Source of the DNA: Canibacter sp052085365
Lineage (GTDB): Bacteria > Actinomycetota > Actinomycetes > Actinomycetales > Microbacteriaceae
Length of the DNA stretch: 64,000 bases
Direction of reading: 5' to 3'
Assembly (NCBI GenBank): GCA_052085365.1
Contig: JBQDFP010000003.1
Coordinates: 66,695 to 130,694, forward strand
The stretch's first letter is position 1; every line of letters starts with the position of its first letter. The notes under the pieces were generated by a model. That model was not told where the DNA came from. It worked only from the letters and a program-made list of their open reading frames with translations, and ran no database searches. The translations under genes and the position numbers were made by a program. This document shows, one piece after another, positions 54,592 to 62,570 of this stretch.

Positions 54592-55482
54592 CTAGTTCGT
54601 GCTTGCGCACGCCATTGAGTCATCCATGACGGCGTTTTGCAGGTCTTCTTGAATACCTAGCAGCTTGTCTTGGTCTTTCGTGTTAATCGCGTCGTACGCA
54701 TCCCCGTAGACTTGCTGGTTCGGGTGAGCACCGCGCTCATCTGCGAGCTTCTTGTACACGTCTGCCACTGCTGCTTCGTCAGAGATATCTACGCTTCCAG
54801 CTTCTTCAAGGGCCGAGCAGAACTCTGGTGACGGCGCTTCGCCTTCTGCTGCGTCTGAACTGTCAGGTTCAGTTGCATTTTCATCACCTGGATCTGCTGG
54901 AGTGCCCAGCTCGTCGTCATCACCGGGTGTCTGCGGTGCGGACTGTGAAGATTCAAGTTCTTCCATAGCGGTTGATACTTGGTTCGCTGCAACGACGCCA
55001 AAAATAATTATGGTAACGATCGAAATCAGCCAGATCGCGGTGGCGACCCAGCCAATAATGATGCCGGCGATCGCGAGGCCTCGTCCGCGTTCGAATCGTT
55101 TCTTGATCTGACTCAAGGAGATATGGCTCAAGATCGCGCCGACCGGACCAACGATGAACGCGAGTATGAAACCAACAACACTCAGGGTGTTCATTGGAGC
55201 GTTCGGGCCGGGTGCACCGGGAGCGCCGGGCTGCTGGTATGCAGGAGGGACCGGGGGCTGACCGGGACCACCAGCTGCGTTCACGTCGTACGGCTGCCCT
55301 GCATTCGGTGCATCGGGGCCAGCTGTTTGCGGCATACGGGTGGTCGGGTCGTCATTGCCTTCTGGACCGGAGTGTGCTGTCTCGGGAAGTCGCGTTGTAG
55401 GGCTGTCGGCATCACCGTACCCAGGGTTGTTGCCGCTGCCGTTGTCCGCAGGGTTTTCATTGGGCGGTTCGATGTTCGACAT
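54592..55482 (-). CDS. DUF4190 domain membrane protein
   Basis: This 296-residue protein has a long disordered N-terminus rich in Pro, Gly, Asn and two PTTR(L/M)P repeats (about 28-50), a pattern seen in proteins phosphorylated by Ser/Thr kinases. Two transmembrane helices form the DUF4190 unit (LSVVGFILAFIVGPVGAILS, then GLAIAGIIIGWVATAIWLIS). A C-terminal extracytoplasmic domain follows with two Cys (PEFCSA, SMACAS). AGGAG precedes ATG 55482. Function is not known; the topology suggests a signalling or scaffold role. It is separated from the GT2 by a shared terminator. Confidence 0.82.
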   Translation of the reverse strand: MSNIEPPNENPADNGSGNNPGYGDADSPTTRLPETAHSGPEGNDDPTTRMPQTAGPDAPNAGQPYDVNAAGGPGQPPVPPAYQQPGAPGAPGPNAPMNTLSVVGFILAFIVGPVGAILSHISLSQIKKRFERGRGLAIAGIIIGWVATAIWLISIVTIIIFGVVAANQVSTAMEELESSQSAPQTPGDDDELGTPADPGDENATEPDSSDAAEGEAPSPEFCSALEEAGSVDISDEAAVADVYKKLADERGAHPNQQVYGDAYDAINTKDQDKLLGIQEDLQNAVMDDSMACASTN

Positions 55483-55614
55483 CGTATCGACTCCTTCGAT
55501 GTGTGTAGAGGCCCTGAGACGCTCAGGAAAACGTGTAACGCGACGAGTTTAACTGACAGCGCCCAGTTATGAGTAGGCTTGAGGTAGGCGTGCCACTAGT
55601 CTGTGGCATCGCAT

Positions 55615-55685
55615 GGTGGGGTGGCTGAAGTGGAAGGCCGCAGCCCGCAAGGCTGTGTATGCAGGTTCGACTCCTGCCCCCACCT
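55615..55685 (+). tRNA. tRNA-Cys (anticodon GCA) with unusual C33
   Basis: A 71-nt cloverleaf has acceptor stem GGUGGGG/CCCCACC, short D-stem GCU/GGC, anticodon stem GCAGC/GCUGU and T-arm GCAGG-UUCGACU-CCUGC. The anticodon loop CCGCAAG places GCA at 34-36. Discriminator U73 is the CysRS identity base, which supports Cys. Position 33 is C instead of the near-universal U, and position 38 is G, so C32-G38 could pair. Confidence 0.88.
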
Positions 55686-55725
55686 CGTGTGAATGCCGTG
55701 TTGAACGCATACCGAGGGAGGTCTC

Positions 55726-56580
55726 GTGAAGTTTCTGTTTCTTGGTTATGGCGCTATTACGCACGACGTACTGAACTACCTTGCATCCGAGATTGGTTCT
55801 GGTTCGGCAGAGGTGCTTGGTGCGATTGTTCGCGGCGATACTGATCGTGATGCGAAGATTCCCCTCTTTCCCGCTGACCGGCTACCTGGGCTGCTCGATG
55901 AAGCCGACCTCGTTGTTGAGTGTGCAGGAGTCGCTGCCGCACAAGAGCACGGACCGACAGTGATTGCGGCGAATAAGCCACTCCTTTTGACGAGTGTCGG
56001 TGCCCTGGCGGATAGCGCTGTTGCTCGCTTGCTGCTTGCCGGCCCTGGCCGTCTCATCGTGACGAATGGTGCTATTGGTGGTTTTGACGCGCTTGAGGCG
56101 ACCGCTATGGCTGCGGGATTCACTGAGGTGTCCATTCAAACATCAAAGCATGCGCCGACGCTTGTCCAGAGTTGGATGGACAACACTGATCGCCAGCAAC
56201 TCGAATCACTTTGTGACGGTGACGAAGAAGTAGTCTTTTCGGGTTCGCCTCGCGAAGCGATCGAGAAGTTTCCCGGTAACGTTAACGTCGCTGTTGCGTT
56301 GGCCTGGATTACACGCGACCGCGTGTTCTCAAATACATCGAGTGTCGCCGAACGGGTTGAGGCAGAAGCTCACTCCCTTGAGGCGTCGCTTGATCGAGTG
56401 CAGATCGATCTTGTCGCGCGTGGTTCCGAAGACCCGAGCAGTCACGTAATCCGTGCGTCGAGCCCTGCCGGCAGTTACGAATTCTGTCTCCAAAGCAGCG
56501 CGAGCCAGGCGAACCCGCGTTCAAGCGCACTGACCGCGATGTCGGTCACTCGTGATATTCGCGAGTACTTGACTGATTGA
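55726..56580 (+). CDS. L-aspartate dehydrogenase-like protein
   Basis: This NAD(P)-dependent Rossmann enzyme (284 aa) is of the aspartate dehydrogenase (NadX) family, which oxidises L-aspartate to iminoaspartate, an NAD precursor. An N-terminal FLGYGAITHDVL nucleotide loop is followed by LVVECAGVAA, LLTSVGALAD and TNGAIGGFDALEA, all typical. FPGNVNVAVALA and the later SSHVI His also match. GTG 55726 has GGAGG upstream and lies 40 nt after tRNA-Cys. No nadA or nadC is nearby. Homoserine-dehydrogenase-like relatives exist, so substrate is inferred. Confidence 0.8.
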   Translation: MKFLFLGYGAITHDVLNYLASEIGSGSAEVLGAIVRGDTDRDAKIPLFPADRLPGLLDEADLVVECAGVAAAQEHGPTVIAANKPLLLTSVGALADSAVARLLLAGPGRLIVTNGAIGGFDALEATAMAAGFTEVSIQTSKHAPTLVQSWMDNTDRQQLESLCDGDEEVVFSGSPREAIEKFPGNVNVAVALAWITRDRVFSNTSSVAERVEAEAHSLEASLDRVQIDLVARGSEDPSSHVIRASSPAGSYEFCLQSSASQANPRSSALTAMSVTRDIREYLTD

Positions 56581-56588
56581 CTAGTCGG

Positions 56589-56900
56589 CTACAACCTACT
56601 GACGCACTGTCGAAGTGACGCCGTCAGCGGCTTAAGATTCATCTCTTCACGAGCCACTCGACTGACCTCATCAAGGGTGGTCCCATAAATAGGTCTCCAA
56701 TCCAGAACCCAACCTGCATCAACCGCAACGCGCGACCAAAATAGTCGTTGTGTCCGTCCATTTCCTTCGCGAAACGGGTGAATCCAAAACCGGGAACTAT
56801 TCGATCTGATGCAACAAGACGTTGAACCCTGCATAATCATTGAGTTTACGCGGAAGTTACTCCTACCGCGAGAAATCAGCCTCCGCCAGAAGAATCCCAT
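56589..56900 (-). pseudogene. Fic family protein fragment
   Basis: The C-terminal part of a Fic (AMPylating) protein is preserved. It includes the signature HPFREGNGRTQRLFW (His nucleophile-activator, Asn and Arg present) and the tail GWVLDWRPIYGTTLDE to REEMNLKPLTASL. Upstream of about 56785 the reading frame continues but no longer resembles Fic, and no start with a ribosome site is seen. The usual N-terminal Fic helices and any inhibitory helix are missing. The remnant ends 9 nt past the aspartate dehydrogenase gene and borders the recombinase module, so it was probably truncated by integration or deletion. Confidence 0.7.
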
Positions 56901-56986
56901 TTCAACCGCGAACTCATTTAGTCCTCCCCGCAGGCCAGTTTTTGTAGATTTTGACCCTGAATCGACTATTCTCAGGTGTCTGCAGC

Positions 56987-57012
56987 TTGCATAGATGATG
57001 CATCTAATGCAA
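56987..57012. promoter_or_regulatory. Nested palindromes before the recombinase gene
   Basis: TTGCAT (56987-56992) and ATGCAA (57007-57012) flank the 8-bp palindrome GATGCATC (56997-57004). The structure ends 8 nt before the recombinase start, so it may bind the recombinase or the XRE protein. Confidence 0.4.
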
Positions 57013-57019
57013 TTATGTT

Positions 57020-58132
57020 GTGATGGATGGCAAAGTGGTGGAGCTGCGGCAGCTCCGTTCAGCGGGCGTTGTGCTGCTGAACGAACCTGCTGCCGTGTTC
57101 ACTGAAATGCTCGACGGGTTCAGCCGCCAGCAGACCAGCCGAGGCCTGGCGGCGGAGACGATCACGATGCGACGACGCCAGCTGATCCGCCTGCAACGCT
57201 TCACCGACAGCTACCCGTGGGAATGGCTGCCGGGAGACCTCGAAGAGTTCACCACCACGTTACGGAGCGGTCCGAAGCCCTTGGCTCTCTCTACGATCCG
57301 CATCTACCACCAGACGATTCATATGTTCTGCGGCTACCTCATTGATCAACGATATGGGTGGGTTGCCGAGTGTCGCTCCAGGTTCGGGAAAGTGCCTTCA
57401 CAAATCTGTTTCGAGTGGAACACTGTCGCACATGTCACCGATTATGAAGGGCAGCCCGGCCGCCGTCCCCTCGACTACGACGAACTCGAACGACTCTTCG
57501 AAGTCGCAGATTCCCGCGTGGACGCACTGATTCGAACGGGCCGCAAGGGTGCTGTCGCCGCACTCCGTGACGCGCAGCTCATCAAGACAATCTACGCCTG
57601 GGGGCTGCGCCGCCGTGAAGCTTTGCAGCTTGATCTCTACGATCTGCGCACCAACCCCAAAGCCGACCGCTGGGGTCGATACGGCCTCGTACATGTCCGA
57701 TATGGGAAAGCCTCACGCGGGAGCGTGCCAAAGCGACGCTCAGTGCTCTCCCTTCCCGAATTTGATTGGGCGATCGACGGACTCCGCGTCTACGTTGAAC
57801 AGGTACGCGAGAAGTTCCGGCCCGGAGAGAAACCCGCGCTATGGGTGACCGAGCGTGGTACCCGAATGGGAGACCGCTACCTAGATCGACGCTTCGCTGC
57901 GCTCCGCGACGAAGCCGGACTGCCGCCCGAGCTAACGTTGCATAGCCTCCGGCACTCCTATGTGACGCACCTGATCGAGTTCGGGTACGCCGAACAGTTC
58001 GTGCAAACCCAAGTCGGCCACGCATACGCCTCAACAACCGCGATCTACACGTCTGTCTCTGACGACTACCGCAACCGTGTGGTGATGTCGGCTATCGACC
58101 GTTTCTACTTCTCCGGAGGGCACACAACATGA
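57020..58132 (+). CDS. Tyrosine recombinase, intact catalytic set
   Basis: This 370-residue site-specific recombinase cuts and rejoins DNA through a phosphotyrosine. An N-terminal SAM-like core-binding domain (about 25-130) is followed by the catalytic domain with R197 (GLRRREAL), K230 (VRYGKASRG), H308 and R311 (LHSLRHSYVTHL), H334 (QVGHA) and nucleophile Y343 (TTAIYTS). All six expected residues are visible, so it looks active. It overlaps the XRE gene by ATGA (58129-58132). Size and partners resemble Tn554 TnpA (361 aa). Start is GTG 57020 or ATG 57023. Confidence 0.92.
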   Translation: MMDGKVVELRQLRSAGVVLLNEPAAVFTEMLDGFSRQQTSRGLAAETITMRRRQLIRLQRFTDSYPWEWLPGDLEEFTTTLRSGPKPLALSTIRIYHQTIHMFCGYLIDQRYGWVAECRSRFGKVPSQICFEWNTVAHVTDYEGQPGRRPLDYDELERLFEVADSRVDALIRTGRKGAVAALRDAQLIKTIYAWGLRRREALQLDLYDLRTNPKADRWGRYGLVHVRYGKASRGSVPKRRSVLSLPEFDWAIDGLRVYVEQVREKFRPGEKPALWVTERGTRMGDRYLDRRFAALRDEAGLPPELTLHSLRHSYVTHLIEFGYAEQFVQTQVGHAYASTTAIYTSVSDDYRNRVVMSAIDRFYFSGGHTT

Positions 58133-58461
58133 CTGGTACACACATCAACTGGCAGCTCCGCTCGGTTATGGCAGAGCATGGCATGTTCAAAACAACCGAC
58201 CTGGTCGATCCCCTACGAAACGCGGGCGTTACGCTCTCCCGCGAGCAAGTGTTCCGCCTTGTCACGCAAACCCCACAACGATTGAACATGGAAGTCCTCG
58301 CAGCCCTCTGCACCATCCTGAGCTGCACCCCAAACGACCTCATCGCCCTCAGCGATGCCGCTGAAAGCTCGACACGGGCAACGGGAACCGGCGGCCCCAT
58401 CGACAGCGCAGGAACTGTGCGCCCCGTACCTGCCCGCATTCAGCGACCACGGAATCAGTAA
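58129..58461 (+). CDS. Small XRE-type helix-turn-helix protein
   Basis: This 110-residue protein has a Cro/C1-like helix-turn-helix in residues about 5-75: VTLSREQVFRLVTQTPQRLN then MEVLAALCTILSCTPNDLI, the last being the typical helix 4-5 pattern of this family. The rest is a flexible Pro/Thr/Arg tail. It is translationally coupled to the recombinase before it, and the third gene of the module begins 20 nt later. Its size recalls Tn554 TnpC (125 aa), which modulates orientation and frequency of transposition. A role as operator- or end-binding accessory factor is inference. Confidence 0.85.
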   Translation: MTGTHINWQLRSVMAEHGMFKTTDLVDPLRNAGVTLSREQVFRLVTQTPQRLNMEVLAALCTILSCTPNDLIALSDAAESSTRATGTGGPIDSAGTVRPVPARIQRPRNQ

Positions 58462-58480
58462 CAAACACGAAAACAACAAC

Positions 58481-58671
58481 GTGCAATCAGAAGCCGGTTT
58501 TGGCTCCCAGGTCATTGACCTACTTACGGCCCTTCGCGTCACAGGCGTTGATAAAGAGACCGCAATCTCGGTTGCTGAACGAGCGGTACCTGAGAGCCGA
58601 CGCTCAGGTGTAATCGCTGCACTCTCCCGGCCGAATTTTGATCCTCAGGCCTTGACTGGCGAGGCCCCTAG
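58481..58671 (+). pseudogene. Zinc-ribbon recombinase, 5' part, cut by IS
   Basis: GTG 58481 opens a frame (VQSEAGFGSQVIDLLTALRV, then NFDPQALTGEAP) that is cut by the insertion sequence. If the element and one CTAG copy are removed, codon 58670-58671 joins base 60089 and reading continues in frame into the zinc-ribbon ORF. The N-terminal helical segment has no recognised family. No clear Shine-Dalgarno is seen before the GTG. Confidence 0.75.
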
Positions 58672-60084
58672 TAGTACTTGGTTAGGTGGGGCCGGCTCTT
58701 CGGCAGTAGGGGCAGCAGACGAGCATGCGGATGATCGCGGTTTGGAGCTCGGTCAGGAGCTGGTAGAACGTCAGGCCGCCCCTGTTGCTTTTGGGTCTGC
58801 GCGTAGCCTTTGCTCGGTGACGAACAAGTGCGCCGCGGTCACGAGCGTGACGTGGTGGTGCCAGCCCAGCCAGGTCCGGCCCTCGAAGTGATCGAGACCG
58901 AGTCCGTATTTGAGCTCCCGGTAGTCGTGCTCGATGCGCCACCTCATCTTCCCGTACCTGACCAGCTCGCTGATGGGCGTGTGCTCGGGGAGGGTGGCCA
59001 GCCAGTAGTCGGTGGGCTCGCTGGCGTCTTCGGGCCACTCGATCAGGAGCCAGCATACCGGCAGGCTGCCGTCGTCGTCCTTCGGGAGGTTCCGGTTCGC
59101 CGGCCGCACCCGGCAGGCGGCGAACCGGCTCGTCATCGTGCCTCTCGAGCCCTGCCGCCACATCACCTCGTCAAAGGCGTCTTCGGGGAGGTCTTGCGCG
59201 TACTGTCTCGCTTGCACCGGCTTCACCTGGTAGCTCGGCTTCGTAAACGGCCGGCCTTTCTTACTCGTCGGCGCAGGGAGCTCAAACGGGGCATCCACGT
59301 CGTGCACGCTCGTGGCGGCTTTCACTTGTACCACGTACGGAATCTGGCGCTCGGTCAGCCCAGTGCGGAACGGGCCGATCTCCCCGTACCCGGCATCACC
59401 GACCATGACCGGCGGAACATGCCCCCATGAGTCGAGCTCGTCAAGCATCGTGAGTGCTTGTTCCCACTTCGCCTGATGGCGTGCCGTGTCGGGGATCTTC
59501 GCCTTGAGGCGCCGAGCTGCGATCTGCGCGGCTTCCTCGCTCGTGTCCGCACAGGCATCATCCCACCGCTCCGGCAGGAACAGGCGCCACCCCAGCGGGC
59601 ACGACGCCTCATCAGTGACCGCATGCACGCTGACACCGATCTGCACGTTCCCGATCTTTCCCAGCGAACCGGAATACTGCCTGGCCACCCCCGGGGAAGC
59701 GGGACCGTCTTTCACGAACCCGGTGTCATCGACCACCCACGCCTCGGGCCCGATCGCCTCGATCGCGCGGGCAGCGAGTCTCCGCCTGACCGGCTCGACC
59801 GGCCACAAGGACGAGGAAACAAACTGCTGCAACTGCTGGTAATCAACACCGAGCCGATCTCCCATCGGCTGCATCGACTTCCGCCGCCCGTCAAGCATCA
59901 GGCCCCGTAGGTACAGGCCGCCCTTGTCCCGCTGATCCCGACGGGCCAGTGACGCGAACACGTCACCGACGTACTCATCCAACTCGGCCCGCACCCTGGA
60001 GATCTCCCGCTTATCCACACGGGCACGTTAACAACGGACCGACACTACACCGGCCACGACACGCCATAACCTAACCAAGTACTA
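58672..60084 (-). mobile_element. IS701-family insertion sequence, 1413 bp
   Basis: The element is bounded by perfect 16-bp terminal inverted repeats (TAGTACTTGGTTAGGT, 58672-58687 and the complement at 60069-60084). A CTAG target duplication flanks it (58668-58671 and 60085-60088), matching the YTAR target preference of the IS701 family. It carries one transposase gene on the minus strand. Both ends look intact and the insertion looks recent. Confidence 0.93.
58771..60018 (-). CDS. IS701-family DDE transposase
   Basis: This 415-residue transposase of the insertion sequence has a DDE catalytic core. WVVDDTGFVKDG (Asp near 97), VMVGDAGYGEIG (Asp near 208) and RIEHDYRELK (Glu near 365) are the likely metal ligands. 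The N-terminal region contains RRDQRDKGGLYLRGL and GRRKSMQPM, and VARQYSGSLGKIGNVQIGVS is the family signature. GTG 60018 gives a full-length protein with no frameshift, so the element may still be mobile. Confidence 0.93.
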   Translation of the reverse strand: MDKREISRVRAELDEYVGDVFASLARRDQRDKGGLYLRGLMLDGRRKSMQPMGDRLGVDYQQLQQFVSSSLWPVEPVRRRLAARAIEAIGPEAWVVDDTGFVKDGPASPGVARQYSGSLGKIGNVQIGVSVHAVTDEASCPLGWRLFLPERWDDACADTSEEAAQIAARRLKAKIPDTARHQAKWEQALTMLDELDSWGHVPPVMVGDAGYGEIGPFRTGLTERQIPYVVQVKAATSVHDVDAPFELPAPTSKKGRPFTKPSYQVKPVQARQYAQDLPEDAFDEVMWRQGSRGTMTSRFAACRVRPANRNLPKDDDGSLPVCWLLIEWPEDASEPTDYWLATLPEHTPISELVRYGKMRWRIEHDYRELKYGLGLDHFEGRTWLGWHHHVTLVTAAHLFVTEQRLRADPKATGAA

Positions 60085-60088
60085 CTAG

Positions 60089-61842
60089 ACCGATACAGAC
60101 GTTACTTGCGGCACTCCAGCGCGTGGGAGCGGAAGGAATACAGCTTCCTACGTGCCCAAGCTGTCAGCGAGAACGCGTCCTGCTGAGAAAAGATGAGAAC
60201 GCTGTACACATCTGTCATCGTTGCGGAGAGCGCCGCCACTATGCCGAATGCCCACGCTGTCACCACATCAAAAAACTCACCCAAACTGACGAACTGGGTG
60301 GAAAAGTCTGTGACCGGTGTGCTCCCGGTACTGAGGATCAACAGAAGACCTGCGCGAAATGCGGTCGCAGCGCAACAGTCGGAAGCATGCTCGAAGGTAG
60401 TTGGACCTGCCTGAATTGCTACCCGAAACCCACCCACCAGTGCGTTTCGTGCAGAGAACAGAAGAAGATCGCTTCTACGATTCTGCAAGGCAAACACTGC
60501 TTCGCGTGCCACAACCGGGTCCTGCGCAATCCACGACCTTGCCCCACCTGCCACGAGAATCGCATCCTCGCGTTCCTCGATAACACGCAACAGGCCGTGT
60601 GCGCCGGATGCGCAGGGCAACCAGCCCGTTACGCCTGCCGCCGCTGCGGCAGCGAAGAACATTCCTACGGCAGAAACTGCGGCCTCTGCGTGCTTGACGA
60701 CCGCTGCCGAGAACTCCTCGCAGGCCCAAATGGCACTCTCAGCGAACCGATGGAAAAGCTCCGCATCTACCTGCTCACCAGGCCGCGACCGGAGCAGTTC
60801 ATCAAATGGCTCAGGATGGGAAAAAGCATCCCCTTGCTGCGCGCTATCGCGCAAGGAAAAATCCCACTCACCGAGGCGACCTTCGTGTCCGAGAACATCG
60901 ACCGGGCACTCATCTACCTCCGCGAGCTACTACGCGACGCTGGCGCGCTGCCCCACGAACAGGCCGTCACTCGGCAGCTCGAAGCATGGCTTGCCGAAGT
61001 CGTCACGCCTCTCCGCCGAGCGCCGTCAGCTTATTACTGCGTACGCACGGTGGGCGCTCCTACGTCGCGCCAAACGTGACCGAGCAACCGGAGACATCAC
61101 CCCAGGCGGTGCGACACATGTCAGAGTCTCAGTTCGCGGCATCATCATATTCCTCGACTGGCTTACCGAACGCCACACAGCCCTCGGGTCAATTACCCAA
61201 GCGCAACTCGAAGAGTTCATGACCGTCCGCTCCTCATCGCGCTGGCTCCCACAGTTCCTCATCTGGGTTGAACAGAACGAAAATATGCCAGACATCGAAG
61301 TACCTTCGAAGGCCAAACCAGCCCCAAGTCTCACGGGCTTTGAAGAACAGCACGAAGAAACCATCCGGCGGCTGAGTACCGACGACAGCATCGACCTTGA
61401 CGCCAGACTCGCGGGCCTTCTGATCGCGGTCTATGGACAACTCGCCACCCGAACATTCCGGCTTCGACGTGGCCAACTCCGCGCAACCGGAAACGACGGC
61501 GCTGAGCTTGCTCTAGGGCAGCATCCCCTCACTCTCGCCACCCCGGTCGCAAAGATCGCCCGAAAACACCTTGAATCCCTAGCTCCAGCAGAGCCGAACG
61601 CATGGCTTTTCCCAGGCCTAACTCCCGGTGGTCACCGCGACCCGCAATACCTCAATCGACGCCTCAAACCGTTCGGCACAAGTATCTCCGCGTTGCAAAA
61701 AGCCGCCCGTTTTAGGCTGGCCGGAACGGTGCCATCGAAGATCCTCGCAGACGCCCTCGGCTTCAACGTGCCCACCTTTGAGCAATATGCCAACCTCGCA
61801 GCAAGCACACGGGGTGATTACCCATTGCTGCGTGAGGTCTGA
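60089..61842 (+). pseudogene. Zinc-ribbon / degenerate tyrosine recombinase, 3' part with frameshift
   Basis: This is the rest of the broken third module gene. From 60153 to about 60690 it encodes twelve CXXC knuckles (CPSC, CHRC, CPRC, CDRC, CAKC, CLNC, CVSC, CFAC, CPTC, CAGC, CRRC, CGLC), enough for about six zinc ribbons. A helical region follows. Near 61011 the frame must shift +1: one frame stops at 61079 and the other carries on to TGA 61840-61842. The downstream part is a tyrosine-recombinase-like domain with an Arg (QLATRTFRL) and a Tyr (FEQYANLA), but the H-x-x-R and LGH residues are lost (LADALGF). With IS and extra base removed the protein is about 647 aa, near Tn554 TnpB (630 aa). 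Confidence 0.75.
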
Positions 61843-62277
61843 TTGAGTGCCTTAGCGGGTCAGTGGGCATGGGCTGAAGACACGAAGGTCGGCCCAAATA
61901 GCGTGGAAACGTTCCTACTCAAATCAGGTCTGTCTCAATTCAGTAATCATGATTTGAACGTTAAAACGGAGCCTGTACGCGAAACTATTGGAATCATGAA
62001 CGATTGACGCAAGTGAGATCATGGTTGCTGACGGAGATGCTTGCCTAACCACACTTCAGGCCTTGTCGAATGTGCCGGTTAACTCCCCTTCAACGGGCAT
62101 TTTCGCGGGCAGGGTAAATGGGAATCGGATGACCATGAGAACTGGCGATGCTGAGAATCCCGAAATCATAGATGCCTGTGCCAGTCAGCGACCGGCTTGC
62201 GGGACAGTTTGCTTCTGGCGACACTGAGTCCCTCTGTTCGGGGTTTCCTCCCGTTTCCCGATGGGTGCGCCTAAGAA
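61843..62277. other. 435-bp non-coding stretch after the recombinase module
   Basis: No convincing gene is seen on either strand. An imperfect direct repeat (CTGGCGATGCTGAG at 62142-62155 and CTGGCGACACTGAG at 62215-62228) is present. The right end of the recombinase module should lie here, but no sequence matching its left side was found by eye. Confidence 0.5.
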
Positions 62278-62326
62278 GCGTCAACACATCCTTGACGCCA
62301 CCTAATATGTCAACCTAAACTTGACA
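62278..62326 (+). promoter_or_regulatory. Twin operators, core GTCAA-N7-TTGAC
   Basis: Two dyads share one core: GCGTCAA-N7-TTGACGC (62278-62298) and TGTCAA-N7-TTGACA (62308-62326). Their centres are 29 bp apart. The first covers the -35, the second covers the -10 and start site, a classic repressor layout. Confidence 0.7.
62292..62321 (+). promoter_or_regulatory. Promoter of the small three-gene operon (leaderless)
   Basis: TTGACG (62292-62297), an 18-bp spacer and TAAACT (62316-62321) lie 6 nt before ATG 62328. It is the best-formed promoter in the window and both halves lie within the twin dyads. Confidence 0.7.
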
Positions 62327-62327
62327 C

Positions 62328-62570
62328 ATGACTGCATCAACAAAAATTCGCACTGTGAGAAAATCCCTCTTGGCCACCCTTGTCCTCGGCGTCTGTTTGG
62401 TGGTGTTCGCAGCGTTCATCGGCATGGGACTTCCGGGGTTCATCATTACCGTGGCCGGGTGGATCGCCCTGATTGCTAGCCTGGTTGGATTCTTAGTTGT
62501 TATCGTTCAGAAGTCCAATGCGGCTTCACGCACAACCTCTTGGCGTCCAGCCGACGAGGAAGAGCTGTGA
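62328..62570 (+). CDS. Small two-helix membrane protein
   Basis: This 80-residue protein has a short basic N-terminus (MTASTKIRTVRKS), two hydrophobic helices (about 14-33 and 38-60) joined by a Gly-rich turn, and a polar acidic tail (PADEEEL). I do not recognise a specific family; small two-helix proteins of this sort are common in Actinobacteria. It is the first gene of a three-gene operon; its stop overlaps the next start as GTGA. A holin-, toxin- or sensor-like role cannot be told from sequence. Confidence 0.8.
   Translation: MTASTKIRTVRKSLLATLVLGVCLVVFAAFIGMGLPGFIITVAGWIALIASLVGFLVVIVQKSNAASRTTSWRPADEEEL

Noticed and set aside
58355..58891. 178-aa frame overlapping the XRE gene and IS end
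   Set aside because: It is a composite: shadow of the XRE gene, then the 5' part of the third module gene, then IS sequence read antisense.
62090..62287. 65-aa minus-strand frame in the gap after the module
   Set aside because: No initiation signal or recognisable motif; it overlaps the first operator.
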